A stretch of 64,000 bases of DNA, taken from positions 124,001 to 188,000 of the forward strand of contig JAIVFJ010000023.1 of the NCBI GenBank assembly GCA_025765615.1. Reading direction: 5' to 3'. Numbering within the stretch: position 1 is the stretch's first letter; the number at the start of each line of letters is the position of its first letter. The stretch comes from Zopfochytrium polystomum. Its lineage: Eukaryota > Chytridiomycota > Chytridiomycetes > Chytridiales > Chytridiaceae. This document shows positions 1 to 10,864 of the stretch, piece by piece. A program made the translations under genes and the position numbers. A model generated the notes under the pieces. It did no database searches. It saw only the letters and a list, made by a program, of their open reading frames with translations, and had not been told where the DNA came from.

Positions 1-1154
1 GGTCATCACAATGGCTCTTGGAGGTGAGTAAACTACAAGAGTACACTCATTACTCAAGTTTGCACCTTACAGGCTCAACCAACGCTGTGCTGCATTTGAT
101 CGCTTTGGCGCGTGCTTTAAAAGTGCCCCTTTCTTTGGATGATTTCCAAAAAATTAGCGATAGAGTTCCCTTCATAGCCGACTTAAAGCCAAGGTAACCA
201 TTTGGGTCTCATAGTCAGTGTTAATTCTGCGTGTTTAGTGGTGCCTATGTGATGGAAGATATTCACACCGTCGGAGGCACTCCGGCAATTTTGAAAATGC
301 TTCTTTCAGAGGGTCTGATCGACGGTGATTGTTTGACCGTCACTGGGAACACTTTGAAGGAGAACCTTGTGAACCTACCCGGACTGACGGCCTCCCAGCC
401 CATTATTAAGCCCCTGTCAGCCCCAATCAAGGAAACTGGCCATATTCAAATTCTGCGTGGAAATGTCTCACCGATGGGGTCCGTTGCAAAAATCACTGGC
501 AAAGAGGGTATGAACTTCTCAGGAAAAGCTCGTGTATATGATTGCGAAGAGGACATGCTCAAGGCTGTGGAAGACGGCAAGATACAAAAAGGCCACGTCG
601 TTGTGATTCGATATGAGGGTCCAAAGGGTGGACCCGGCATGCCTGAAATGCGTAAGCAGACCGATTAAGGACCTGTCTATGTTTTCTCACTTATCTATTC
701 CTTCGATTGTTCAGTCACCCCCACGAGTGTTATAATGGGAGCCGGTTTGGGCAAAGATGTTGCGTTGCTGACGGACGGTCGATTCTCAGGAGGAAGCCAT
801 GTTAGTCTTGAGCTATCTTAAATCGGTGGCCCGCCATCACTAAGGACTTGCGTAGGGCTTCATCATTGGACATATCTGTCCAGAGGCACAGGAGGGAGGG
901 CCGATCGCGCTCCTGAAGGACGATGACGTTATTACAATTGATACGTCCACCAAGACCATCAATGCCAATGTTTCGACGGAGGAATTCGCCCGAAGGAAAG
1001 CCCAGTGGGTCGCTCCTCCTTTGAAGGCAACGAACGGAACATTGTTCAAGTTCATTAAGAATGTAAGACTTAACGGTTTTCAGACTCGTGCAGTGTCCCA
1101 CTTACATTGTTGCAGGTCAGCCCAGCATCAGAGGGGTGTGTGACAGACGCTTGA
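1..1154 (+). CDS. ILV3: Dihydroxy-acid dehydratase, 3' part
   Basis: C-terminal part of the [Fe-S] dehydratase that converts 2,3-dihydroxy-isovalerate and -methylvalerate to 2-keto acids in mitochondrial valine/isoleucine synthesis. The gene begins outside the window. Visible exons with consistent phases are <1-23, 73-193, 239-651, 715-800, 856-1062 and 1116-1154. Family motifs are [17 protein letters not shown] (rebuilt across the first intron), [10 protein letters not shown], the long [14 protein letters not shown] block, and [13 protein letters not shown] followed by IGHICPEA. The protein ends [12 protein letters not shown], close to the usual ILVD C-terminus, so the 3' end is intact. A poly(A) signal follows 37 nt after the stop. 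Family identity is seen directly; mitochondrial location is family knowledge because the N-terminus is missing. Confidence 0.95.
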
Positions 1155-1190
1155 TACGGCAAAATTTTCATTCTTCTTTTTTGATTCCGT

Positions 1191-1196
1191 AATAAA
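1191..1196 (+). terminator. Poly(A) signal of ILV3
   Basis: AATAAA hexamer 37 nt downstream of the ILV3 stop codon, in T-rich sequence before the next gene. Confidence 0.5.
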
Positions 1197-1306
1197 CTTT
1201 CGTTTGAAACTCCGCTGCTGGTGTTGCGCTTGGGACATGGAGGTGGTTGCGGATTGCGATACAAAATCGCTTGCTTAACAAACAGGCTTCTCGTTGACGA
1301 ATCAGA

Positions 1307-3796
1307 ATGGAAGACTTTCCGTTCGAGCTTGGCCATGACTTCACGATCGAGCAGCTCAGCGAGATTGACCCGGATCCTGCTCTCTATCGTAACTACGAAA
1401 GCGTGTTTAGGAGCCTCCCATGGAATCAACCCATTCAGGGCGATACAATAGCGAACACAGTCCTCCACCAGGAATCGTTCGTGACTGCCATTTCTGTCGA
1501 AGACGAGTACCATCAGTCTCTTTGCAATAGTGGAACTCAGGAGTCGCCGCCTTCATCACCGCCCCACCGCAGCGCCGGCCTCTTACCGTCAAACAAAAGC
1601 ATCAAAGCTAGAGATCCAGCCGAGCCCAAACTTACCAGTGCATTAGCTCCAAGGGTATTGAAGAGGGTCTATGTCGAGCGAGGTGTGCAGTTCGTGCTAT
1701 TCCTGTCATCCGATTAGGCTAGAACCTCTTATCCCTAGAACCGTACCCAACGCCATTGCCCACACCGCCACGACCACTAAAATGGGCCCAACCGAAGTCG
1801 TGCGCATTTCGAGAAGATCAAGAGGAGTCGGGGTCCCAACCAGTTTTGCCTCTTGTTGCCGATCAGGCTGCAAAAGGCGGACCGACCAGCAGGGTGGGAG
1901 AAGATCCAATTGAGAGTAGAGTACCAAAATCTACGGCAATTCAAACGACGGAACTACTGTTCAAGGATGCGAATATACCAGAAGGAGAGGTCCCCTGCGT
2001 CTGCTTCGAGCACAAAGGCTCCATTGTTTGTGACGAAATTTTCGGATTGGACTGCCTACCACTTTTCGAGCTTCTTTTTGCAGAGGCTGGGTCTAATGTG
2101 ATGAGGGAAGCTCACCGGAGGAGACTTACTCTAGGTATAATGAGGCAGAGTACTATTTTTTGCCGTGTTTGTTGAACAGAGCAACTAGAGTTGAATGTCT
2201 TGGATTGGGACACCGACACCCTCGGAAGGTGGAAGAGACGGAAAGTAACCTATAAGTATGGATTCAAAGCCATGATTGGTACGACTTGCGCAGTATTGCT
2301 CTCACCCTAACATTTCAAAGTTGGCCAGATTTCAACACCTTGCTTCGAGGAACAAGAGGTTACTCACTACTCAAGATAGTATGGTCTGATACTCTGTTAT
2401 TCATGCTAATTGCAGTCTTAGCGCTGTATCTGTGGATTGCAAGTCCAGCACGCCCTTTGTTCCGTACGGTGGTTCCTTTTTCATTGGAAACCAGTACTGC
2501 TTGACACAGGCAGGGCCAGGGCACGCTCGAATGAGGGTTTTCTGTCGGGTTGAGTTCACACGGTTGCTTCTTCTCAAAGAGAAGATTTCCTCCACGTCCA
2601 TCGAAGGTGTTAGCCTCTATTTCAAGGAGCTGGTTGATACAATGCGGTCGGCAGTGTTGGCGCGAAAAATTGGTTCGAAAGATTCCTTGTCGTAACGATT
2701 ATCTAATGTCATCCAAGACTGCCAGTTGCCGCCGCCAGTTCCAGAGACCCTGCCAGAACTGATACGAGACGGACGCCGGCCCTCTGGCCCGCGGGCGTTC
2801 CCCGAGTTCACTCTGACTTGCAAACGTGGAGCCCCTCATGCAGAGTCCTCTGCCCTTTCCGTCCAACCGAGTCGACTCAATGCAGTCGCGGGCAAAGCCA
2901 ACGTTGCTATCAGCCACCGCTATCCTGACGTCGCACTTTCGGCGGTTGATGAAGGAGCGGCCAAACACACAGAATTGCATTCAGCCGCAGACAGTGTTCG
3001 TCCCAACGTTGAAACAACGCGCCATCCGCCGCTACCGGTAGCTCCACCTCGAAGGCAAACCCGGAGAGGAGCGAGGGTTTTGGAATGTCTCAACGCTCTG
3101 GACCCCGAAAAAGCAGTTGACACAGAAGCAATTCTTAAGGATCTTCGCTTCGCCGCTCCGATCAACAGAAAATCGCGGACACCGTCTCGTTCCAGGGTGC
3201 GAAACTCCCAGAAGAAGCCACCCCTCAACTTCAATGAACGAATAGCTCATCAAAAAGGAAAAACGGACAATTCATTCGAACACCCTCAACTTTCCGGACG
3301 GGCAGTCAAGGAGCTCCCCCGCCAGGTGGAGTTCACGCTGAGTATGCCTGGAAGATGGACACGGAGGCAAATTGGAGATGAGGATTACTTTGAGGATCCT
3401 TCGAGAGCGAGATGGAACGAAACGATTGAACTAGAGTGGTTGGGCTGGTCCGGCTTCCTGGCACTGCATATTTTTCTTCTGCTGACCATTGCTTTTCCTT
3501 CTATTATTATTACTCTTCTACGTGAGTCCCTATCTGTGTCTATGTTTGCTTCGGAATGGGCAAGTGCTAATGGCCAGTCCATGGTGAACTGGCTTTGGAA
3601 TTCGTCCAGCACTTTGATGCGCTCCTCTGTGGACGCATTGTGCTCCCACTTATCTGTCGCTCTTGGCCAAAGCAGCCATGCGGAAGCAGAACGCGTTTCC
3701 GCGACGCTGGCAGTCACTCGACAAGTCCTACCTCCTTACCACCCTTGCACGACCGACCGGCTGGTCAACTTGCTTTGGAACTTTTTCTTCGCTTAG
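1307..3796 (+). CDS. VASt-domain membrane protein (Lam/GRAMD1-like)
   Basis: Multi-exon gene. Reconstructed exons are about 1307-1682, 1739-2134, 2180-2278, 2321-2378, 2416-2672 and 2718-3521, after which the end is ambiguous. Joined in phase they give a VASt (StAR-related lipid transfer) domain at about residues 215-390: a DTDTLGRWKRRKVTYKY strand, an FEEQE strand, PYGGSFFIGNQY, then a long C-terminal helix. A disordered Arg/Pro-rich stretch follows, then one transmembrane segment (LALHIFLLLTIAFPSIII). VASt proteins of the Lam/Ysp family move sterol at membrane contact sites. The usual GRAM domain is not visible N-terminally; residues 1-125 are acidic and disordered. The intron at 2379-2415 is only 37 nt. 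The 3' end is uncertain: unspliced reading stops at 3796, but a well-formed intron (3522-3577) shifts the frame. Sterol transfer is an inference from the family. Confidence 0.7.
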
Positions 3797-3831
3797 TGTT
3801 GTGGTGGGAACTTTTCTTGATTTTTGAAAAA

Positions 3832-5421
3832 ATGAAGTGGCCCCAATCGTTTTTGGAGTTCCTGACAAGGAACGGCATTGACGTTGGAACCTTCGGCCAT
3901 GATGGAGACCCACCCATCCCCAGGTTTATAAGGTTGTCCCTTTCGCCGCGAATATAGCTCCCCTCCCGCCCCCCTAATGCTCATTTTGCGCAAGGGTCAG
4001 TCCGCGCTGTTCGGAAAGAGCGGCTGAAATCATTCAGCATCTACAAGCTGAGCTGAAAACAAGTGTTCAACCTGTCGATTGGCTAGAGAACTTCTTCAGT
4101 CTGGACAGTACTGCAAAAATTGTCCAAACCCAGGCTCACCGCGATGGTAGAGACTGGCTTCTCAAGCAATTAGCTCCGTGACTGACCCGCATCGACATTA
4201 CTAGGGCAAATATTTGGGATGGACGTATCCTCAGCCGTTGCTGTCCATGCCCTTTCTGTGTTACCCGATGATCACGTGTTGGATTTATGCTGCGCGCCAG
4301 GTGCTAAATTGTGCTTCATTGGAGAGGAACAAGGAGACGAGAACGTGAACGGTACTGTGACGGGAGTCGACATATCGTCGCAGAGACTCTCAACTTGCAA
4401 AAGCCTTGTCCGGAAACACAAGCTAAGGCGGGCGCGACTGTTTTGCTGTGGTACTCCCCGACCATCTTGCTTCGATCAGTAACTCTTCAGTTGTCAGATG
4501 GAACCACTTTTTCCGTTCACGCACCGTCCCGTGTGGGCAGCTGGCGGCGGCTAACCTCCCTTCGTCAGCAGTCATTGAGTGACGCAGACCAAAAAACGAG
4601 CGAACGGACGAAGAATACGAAGACGCTACCCATGCTGAAACCGTTTCACGCAACGAAGCTGCTGTCATGTGACCCTCAGATCGAGTCAGAAATGCTCCTC
4701 TACGACAAAGTGCTCGTTGATGCCGAGTGCACGCACGATGGATCAATAGCACACCTGATTAAGTGTGATGCGAGCGGATGGGAACAATTTGAGGCATATT
4801 ATTCCAATGAGCAAAAGATGAACGAGTTGGAGCAACTGCAGGTTTGACTGATCCTTTCTGGTTAAAAACGACTCAATTTGTGGGCAATATACTATGATTT
4901 CCCTTGTGGTCAATGGCAGCGATCATTGATACGAAATGGTGAGTATTGCAGCCTGAAACACGCATCTCTGAAACTCGACTGTATAGGCTTCCGACTGTGA
5001 GCTTTTCTTTTCTAATTCTTGTTGCGCAACCCTGCTGAGCCCGACCAGATTAAAACCAGGAGGCACGCTCGTGTACAGTACATGCAGGTAGGATTCCGTC
5101 TCGCCGGCCTGGTGCGTTATCATTCATGAATAACTCGCGCTCGCGAACTGGCGCAGTTTCTCGAAACGTCAGAACGAGGAAATTGTGTTGTGGTTGTTGG
5201 ATGTTGAGACGGAAGCGCGAGTGGAACAGATTCCAGGCAGTGAGGCGTTTCCGACGGCAACCCCTCTGCCATTAGGCGAGGGCATCCAAGAGAAGGTTTC
5301 AGGCGTCCTTCGGTTCAGTCCGGCGGAATCGCGAACGAGCGGGATGTTTATTGCAAGGATCGGCAAACTTGGGCCATCTCCTGCGGGGGCAAGCCCCCTT
5401 TCAATGGGGACAGTTTCGTGA
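3832..5421 (+). CDS. NOL1/NOP2/Sun RNA m5C methyltransferase-like
   Basis: SAM-dependent RNA cytosine-5 methyltransferase of the RsmB/NSUN family. The ATG at 3832 starts MKWPQSFLEFL. A PRFIRVSPR segment, typical of the N-terminal part of the family, forms across the first intron. Motif I is VLDLCCAPGAKL, a DGTTFSVHAP strand follows, motif IV reads VDAECTHDGSI, and motif VI is YSTC within LKPGGTLVYSTC. The C-terminus has RFSPAESRTSGMFIARIGK, typical of the family. Several short introns are needed; the small exons between 4850 and 5110 are the least certain. Motif IV normally contains Pro-Cys; here it is Glu-Cys while both cysteines are kept. The start lies close to, and in the same frame as, a spliced reading of the upstream VASt gene. 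The substrate RNA cannot be told. Confidence 0.85.
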
Positions 5422-5493
5422 AAAGAGAGAGTGATGATCAAACATTGATTTTTGTCGCAAAAAAAAGGAGAACGAAAATCGTGATCGCTTCCC

Positions 5494-8400
5494 ATGCCAA
5501 AGAGGAACGCTGCAGCTGGAGCGAACCGGCAGCGAAGGCGCGGAGGCGGTGCCGACGACGCGGCCGGCAAAGGTGGTGGAGGGCGCAAAGCTGGGAACGG
5601 CGAGGGTCGCAGCAGGAAAGGAGAAGGCCGTCGTAGTGGACAAACCAGCGGTGGAGTACCGAGGTCCGATCGTGGCCCTGCGAAAGGTGGAAAGCGCGAC
5701 TCAACGCCGACCACCACCCAAAGAAAAGGAGGGCAAGGCAAACTAGTTAAGGCCAAGGCATCGGCTGACGTTCCACGGTCTGCATTGCTTTAATTCATTC
5801 TTCTGTGACTAATAAGTCGCCTCCATTCCGCATTAAGACTGCACCTTGACAGCGCCACAATTAGTCGGCTGAAAGCAATTTTACAAGAATATCGGGAAGC
5901 CAAAAGAGTTTTGGATATGGAACTGGCTGGTGGGGAGAGCGACAGTTGCGGGAGCTCAAGCGAGTCAGGCGAAGAGTCAGAGGAAGAATCGGATGACGAA
6001 GAGGATGAGTCCGACTTCGACTCAGACGACGATGAACTCGACATTCAAGACTTGCTTGTGAGTATGATCGTCAAACTGTCAATAGCGTTTCTGATAATCA
6101 TCCCTTGAGAAGGAAAATTGGGACATGGACAGTCGGAACTCTCAAGAATCCTGGAGCGACGAAATTTCAAGCAAAGAGGGCGAAGCTTTTGTAGACCAGG
6201 ACGACGTCCCGGAACCGGAAATGTCTGTAAAGGCATCGGCCCTTTCTATGGCAGCCTCTGCGAACGTCTCGTCTCAAGACCTCTTTTGGATCGAAAACAT
6301 TGGGTTTCCACCATTTCGAGCTCTTGAAGCGCTGAAGGCTTGCAAAGGGCGTGACCGGTTAGATGCGCTGCAGCTCCTTTACTCAGAGGCTTTGAAAAAG
6401 CGCGACACTCCAGATCCTTCTCGAGGACCACTGGAAACGTTCTCAGTGTCGCGCGAGGAAATGCTTTTTTCACGGAACGAAGAAAGAATGGTGCTCGAAT
6501 CCATGTTTGGGGATCAGTTCGAGAGGGTTTCAGCCGACTTGTGGAAGATATCCGTCAGAACGGCTGTCCCCGAACTATACGTGAGAGAAGAGCGGATAAG
6601 CGGAGATACTGCCAGCTACATCGTAGAGATACATTTCCCTATGGCGTCGTGTTACCCTTACGAGGCCCCAATTGTGATCTTTCGCGATACGAGGGCTTAT
6701 CTTCCCAAAAAATATCAGCTATATCTATCATTAGGGCTGCAGTCAGCGGCGGAGAGCTGGGTTGGGCAACCTATGGTGTTTTCTCTGCTATCGTGGCTAC
6801 AAGATGAGGAAGCAGCAAACGTGCTGATGGATCCGCCTCGCGGCTTTGTTGATGTGTCCGAGGATATTCCTACTGCCCTCGACAGGCCAAAGCAGAAGGA
6901 AGTTGCCATCCCACCTGTGCGTAAGCCGCAGCGAATTGATGGGCCGAAAAACAGCCGCAAGGAAATGTCAACTGGGCCAGTTCCACCGTATTCCCAGCTC
7001 AAACAAGGCCTCGGTGTCGCCATTGTTCTTAAGCAGGATCAGCCCACTGGCCGAACTGTGATGGGTTTTATCCGTGAAGGTAAGTCGATTGTTCGAGAAA
7101 CTGCTTAATCTCATAGAAGACTGCAGTCCTGACCCGCGGCGATCACCCTCGTGGGGTGAAAGTGAGACTGACGGATGGGCGGGTGGGTCGTGTGAAATTC
7201 TTGACGGGAAGGATGGAATCAAACGAATCATCATCTGCTTCCAAGACCTCCAAATCGGCGAAAATCGCAAAGCAGCAACAGCCGGCCAAATCAGCCCCGT
7301 CTTTCATTTCAGGATTCGGTGCAAAGCCGGCTGTTGAGATCAACCACCCCTCGACTCCGCTTGTCAGATCTTTTATGCCTAACGTGTCGGATGCTGTTTT
7401 GGACTCTCAGAGCAGAATTGTTTTGGACAAGTTCGTCCAGCAGCAGCAAACTAGTGCTTACCGATCGATCCAAGGTCAGCGAGAAGGATTACCAGCTTTC
7501 ACATTTAAGGATAAGATTTTGGCCACCGTGAAGAGTCACCAGGTGGTTATTGTATCTGGCGAAACTGGTTGTGGAAAAAGCACGCAAGTCCCACAGTTCA
7601 TCTTGGATGATGCTATTTTGTCGTGCAAAGGCGCGCGCTGCAAAATTCTCGTCACTCAACCGCGCCGAATCTCCGCGATTGGTCTGGCTGAGCGAGTTTC
7701 CAATGAGCGGGGGGAAAGCGTTGGGCTTTCAGTTGGTTATAATATTCGCCTCGAAAACAAGATGTCCGACTTGACTCGCATATTGTATTGCACAACTGGC
7801 ATCTTGTTGAGGCGCCTTGAAACAGGACCGAAGGGGGAGGCAGTTGAGGGAGGCATCGATGATATTAGTCATATAGTTGTGGACGAAGTGCATGAACGGT
7901 CTCTGGACAGCGACTTTTTGTTGATGGTAACGTAAAGGCGCGGTTAATTGTTTACTTACAACATGAAAGGTTTTAAAAGACCTTCTCGCCGTTAGGTACG
8001 TTTAAGCTGTCGCAACAATCCGAACAAGCAGAACCAGTGAGATGACTGAAACTGCGCAGATCTGACTTACGACTAATTTTGATGAGTGCGACACTCAATG
8101 CGGAGCTGTTTGCAAACTACTTTGGTGATGCACCTGTGGTTCACATTCCAGGGCGAACTTTTCCTGTGAAGGTACTTCTTTTTTTATTTTATTTATTTTT
8201 ATTTTTTTTTTGTGAGCCGCTATTCATTTCAGCTGCGTTGTTGCACCCTCAGGTCCTTTACCTGGAAAATGCTCTTATGGTTACAAAGTACAAACCTGAA
8301 GGCTCCGACTATATCAAGAAAATCCGATCTCAGCCAAGCAAAGTCGAAAGCTTGAGCCGGTCTAACAAGTCGGTTAAAGCGGCGCCAGAAAACCGATACA

Positions 8401-10629
8401 TTCCTGACGAAGAACTGGATGTGCCTGGTCTCAAAAAACGCTATCCAGTACTGTCGGACGAGGCTGCGAAAAGCCTTGTGCAAATGGATCTTGACAAAAT
8501 TCACTATCCTTTAATGGAGAAACTGATTTTGTGGATTATAGACCAACTCTCTCAGTCAAAGCAGCAAAAGAAAGCCAAAGGGAACAGCAATGTGAGTCAA
8601 TCGGGACAAGCTGGCCCTCAGTTCGGACAGTCGTTTTTGAGTCACGCCAAGAACAGAGGAATTCTCGTTTTCTTGCCTGGATACGCCGAAATTTCAACGC
8701 TGCACGAGGGGCTGCTCCAAAATGCATTTGTTAGAGCTGCCACAGGGAATGGTCGATTTTGTCTGGCGTTACACTCCACTCTGTCCTCCGAAGAACAAAT
8801 GAGAGTTTTCAATCGCCCTCCAGATGGTGTGGTAAAAATCGTAATCGCAACGAATGTCGCCGAGACTTCGATCACCATCGACGATATTGTATGCTTTTCT
8901 TCCCTGTTCGCTTCCGTACTTACTCACTTGCCAGGTTTACGTCATAGACTCCGTAAGTTCCCAGTTTGTTTTGAAAATTTTGCCCACTCTGTTTTAGGGG
9001 CGAATGAAAGAAACGAGGTTCGATCCGCAGAAAGGAATGTCATCTTTGGAGGAATGGTACTAGTACCCGCTCGTTTTTCATGTTCTCATTGGGCGTCTGT
9101 AGTTGGGTCTCACGAGCAAATGCCACGCAGCGGCGAGGACGCGCAGGTCGCGTGCAAGAAGGCACTTGCATTCATCTGTTCACGAGTTCGAAGATGGAGA
9201 TTCAGTTGCTCGAACAACAACCTCCAGAAATTCATAGAACTCCACTTGAGCAAATCTGCTTGCGAGTGAAAATATTACCGTTCTTAACCGGACCTATTGA
9301 TCGAATCCTCAGCAAAATTGTCGAGCCTCCCTCGAAAGAAACCGTGAAGGCTGCAATAGCGACTCTTCGGACTTTACGAGTTACGACTTTCTGATCCAAG
9401 CGCCCGGAAATATATTCTGATCGTTTTCTGTAGGCCCTGACAAAGGATGAAGAGCTAACACCCCTTGGATTTCACCTTGGGCGCTTACCGGTGGACGTTC
9501 GAGTAATGGCGGTTTAAGAAAAGCCACTGCCACTTGACTGACGCCTTCTCAGATAGGAAAACTGATTTTGTTCGGTGCTATATTCCGCTGCCTGGACCCT
9601 GTTCTGACCATTGCGTCTGCAATGAGTGTCAAATCCCCCTTTGTCGCACCATTCGAAAAGAGAGATTTGGCTGATGAGAAAAAGCAGGTGCGTTCTGGGA
9701 TTACGTTACTGTACGACTGAACTGGCCGCAAAGGAATTCGCAACTGGTGTATCTGATCATTTGACTGTACTGACTGCATACAATGAGTGGCAGAAAGCTC
9801 GGAGTCGAGGATTTGGAATCGAACGGAAGTTTCTGTTCGATAACTTTCTTTCCGGCCGCACACTCACTATGATCGCGTCCGTCAAGAGGCAACTTGCTGA
9901 GCTGCTGAGCGACATAGGTTTTGTACCTGGAAAAATTCGTGCCCGAGATATGGAGCGGAGAGGTGGTAGAGTTTCCGACGGCGTGGCCCTGTCAATTGGG
10001 GAGGCTGGCGATAGCAGAAATGATGATTTGGAACTGATAAAGGGTGTAATCATATCTGGGCTGTATCCAAATGGTAGGTCTTTCTTGTAGACACGCAAGT
10101 ATAATAACAGCGCACAGTGATAAAAATGGAAAGTGGATCTGGTGGAAAGGGAGGCAAACTGTTCGCAAGGGGAAATGAAGAGGTTTTCCTTCATCCCTCA
10201 TCTGTGGTACGTCGTGTCGTTTTTCTTTGGATGGCGGCTTAACTGAGTCGTAGAACTGGAAAGTTTCTTCATTCCCGTCGCCTTATCTCGTTTACCACGA
10301 AAAAGTGAAGACGACCAAGGTGTACATTCGAGACTGTTCGTCCGTCAGCCCTTACGCACTTGCCTTCTTTGGGGGTCGGCTGACTCTCGACCGGAAGCAA
10401 AAACTTCTCAATTTGGACGATGGTTCGTTTCTGGGTCTTTCATGGTCTTGGCTTACAAAATGCAGGGTGGATTCACTTTAGAGCGACTCCCAGGGCTGCA
10501 GCTACACTAGAAGCCACACGAGCAGCGTTCGATGAGCTTCTTTCTTTGAAAATAGAGAATCCTGAGCTGGATGTCTCCACAACGAACCTTGTACGGGAAA
10601 TTGTGTCGCTTGTCACCCATCGGCAGTGA
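5494..10629 (+). CDS. DHX57-like DEAH-box RNA helicase (UBA-RWD-DEXH)
   Basis: Large multi-exon helicase. The N-terminus ([15 protein letters not shown]) is basic and disordered, followed by an acidic Ser/Asp/Glu stretch. A UBA-like helix bundle ([20 protein letters not shown]) is next, then an RWD domain ([14 protein letters not shown] to PYEAPIV). The helicase core has Walker [26 protein letters not shown], Walker B DEVHERS, motif [33 protein letters not shown] and motif [10 protein letters not shown]. The ratchet/HA2 region contains [19 protein letters not shown] once an intron near 9503-9551 is removed, and an OB-fold C-terminus ends at the stop at 10629. UBA-RWD-DEXH order matches DHX57 and yeast YLR419W. 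It should unwind RNA with ATP; a ribosome-linked role is family inference. It starts about 70 bp after the methyltransferase gene. Confidence 0.9.
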
Positions 10630-10864
10630 ATTACATCAATAGCACTTCGAAAAGCTGCAACAACAGGGTTGATGGCTTTGCGCATAAGCGGTCACTTTGG
10701 TTCGTGAGGGCCACTCTGAGGTTCATTGACTTAATCGATTTTTAAGCTTTTGGTAGGGAGTGGTTTGATTGCATTGTTCCAATACATTGTACAGTGTGAC
10801 AGGAAATTGGTTTACAGAGCGTTGAAAATTTTTGAACTCCGCATCTCCCTCTTCACCGACTCCG

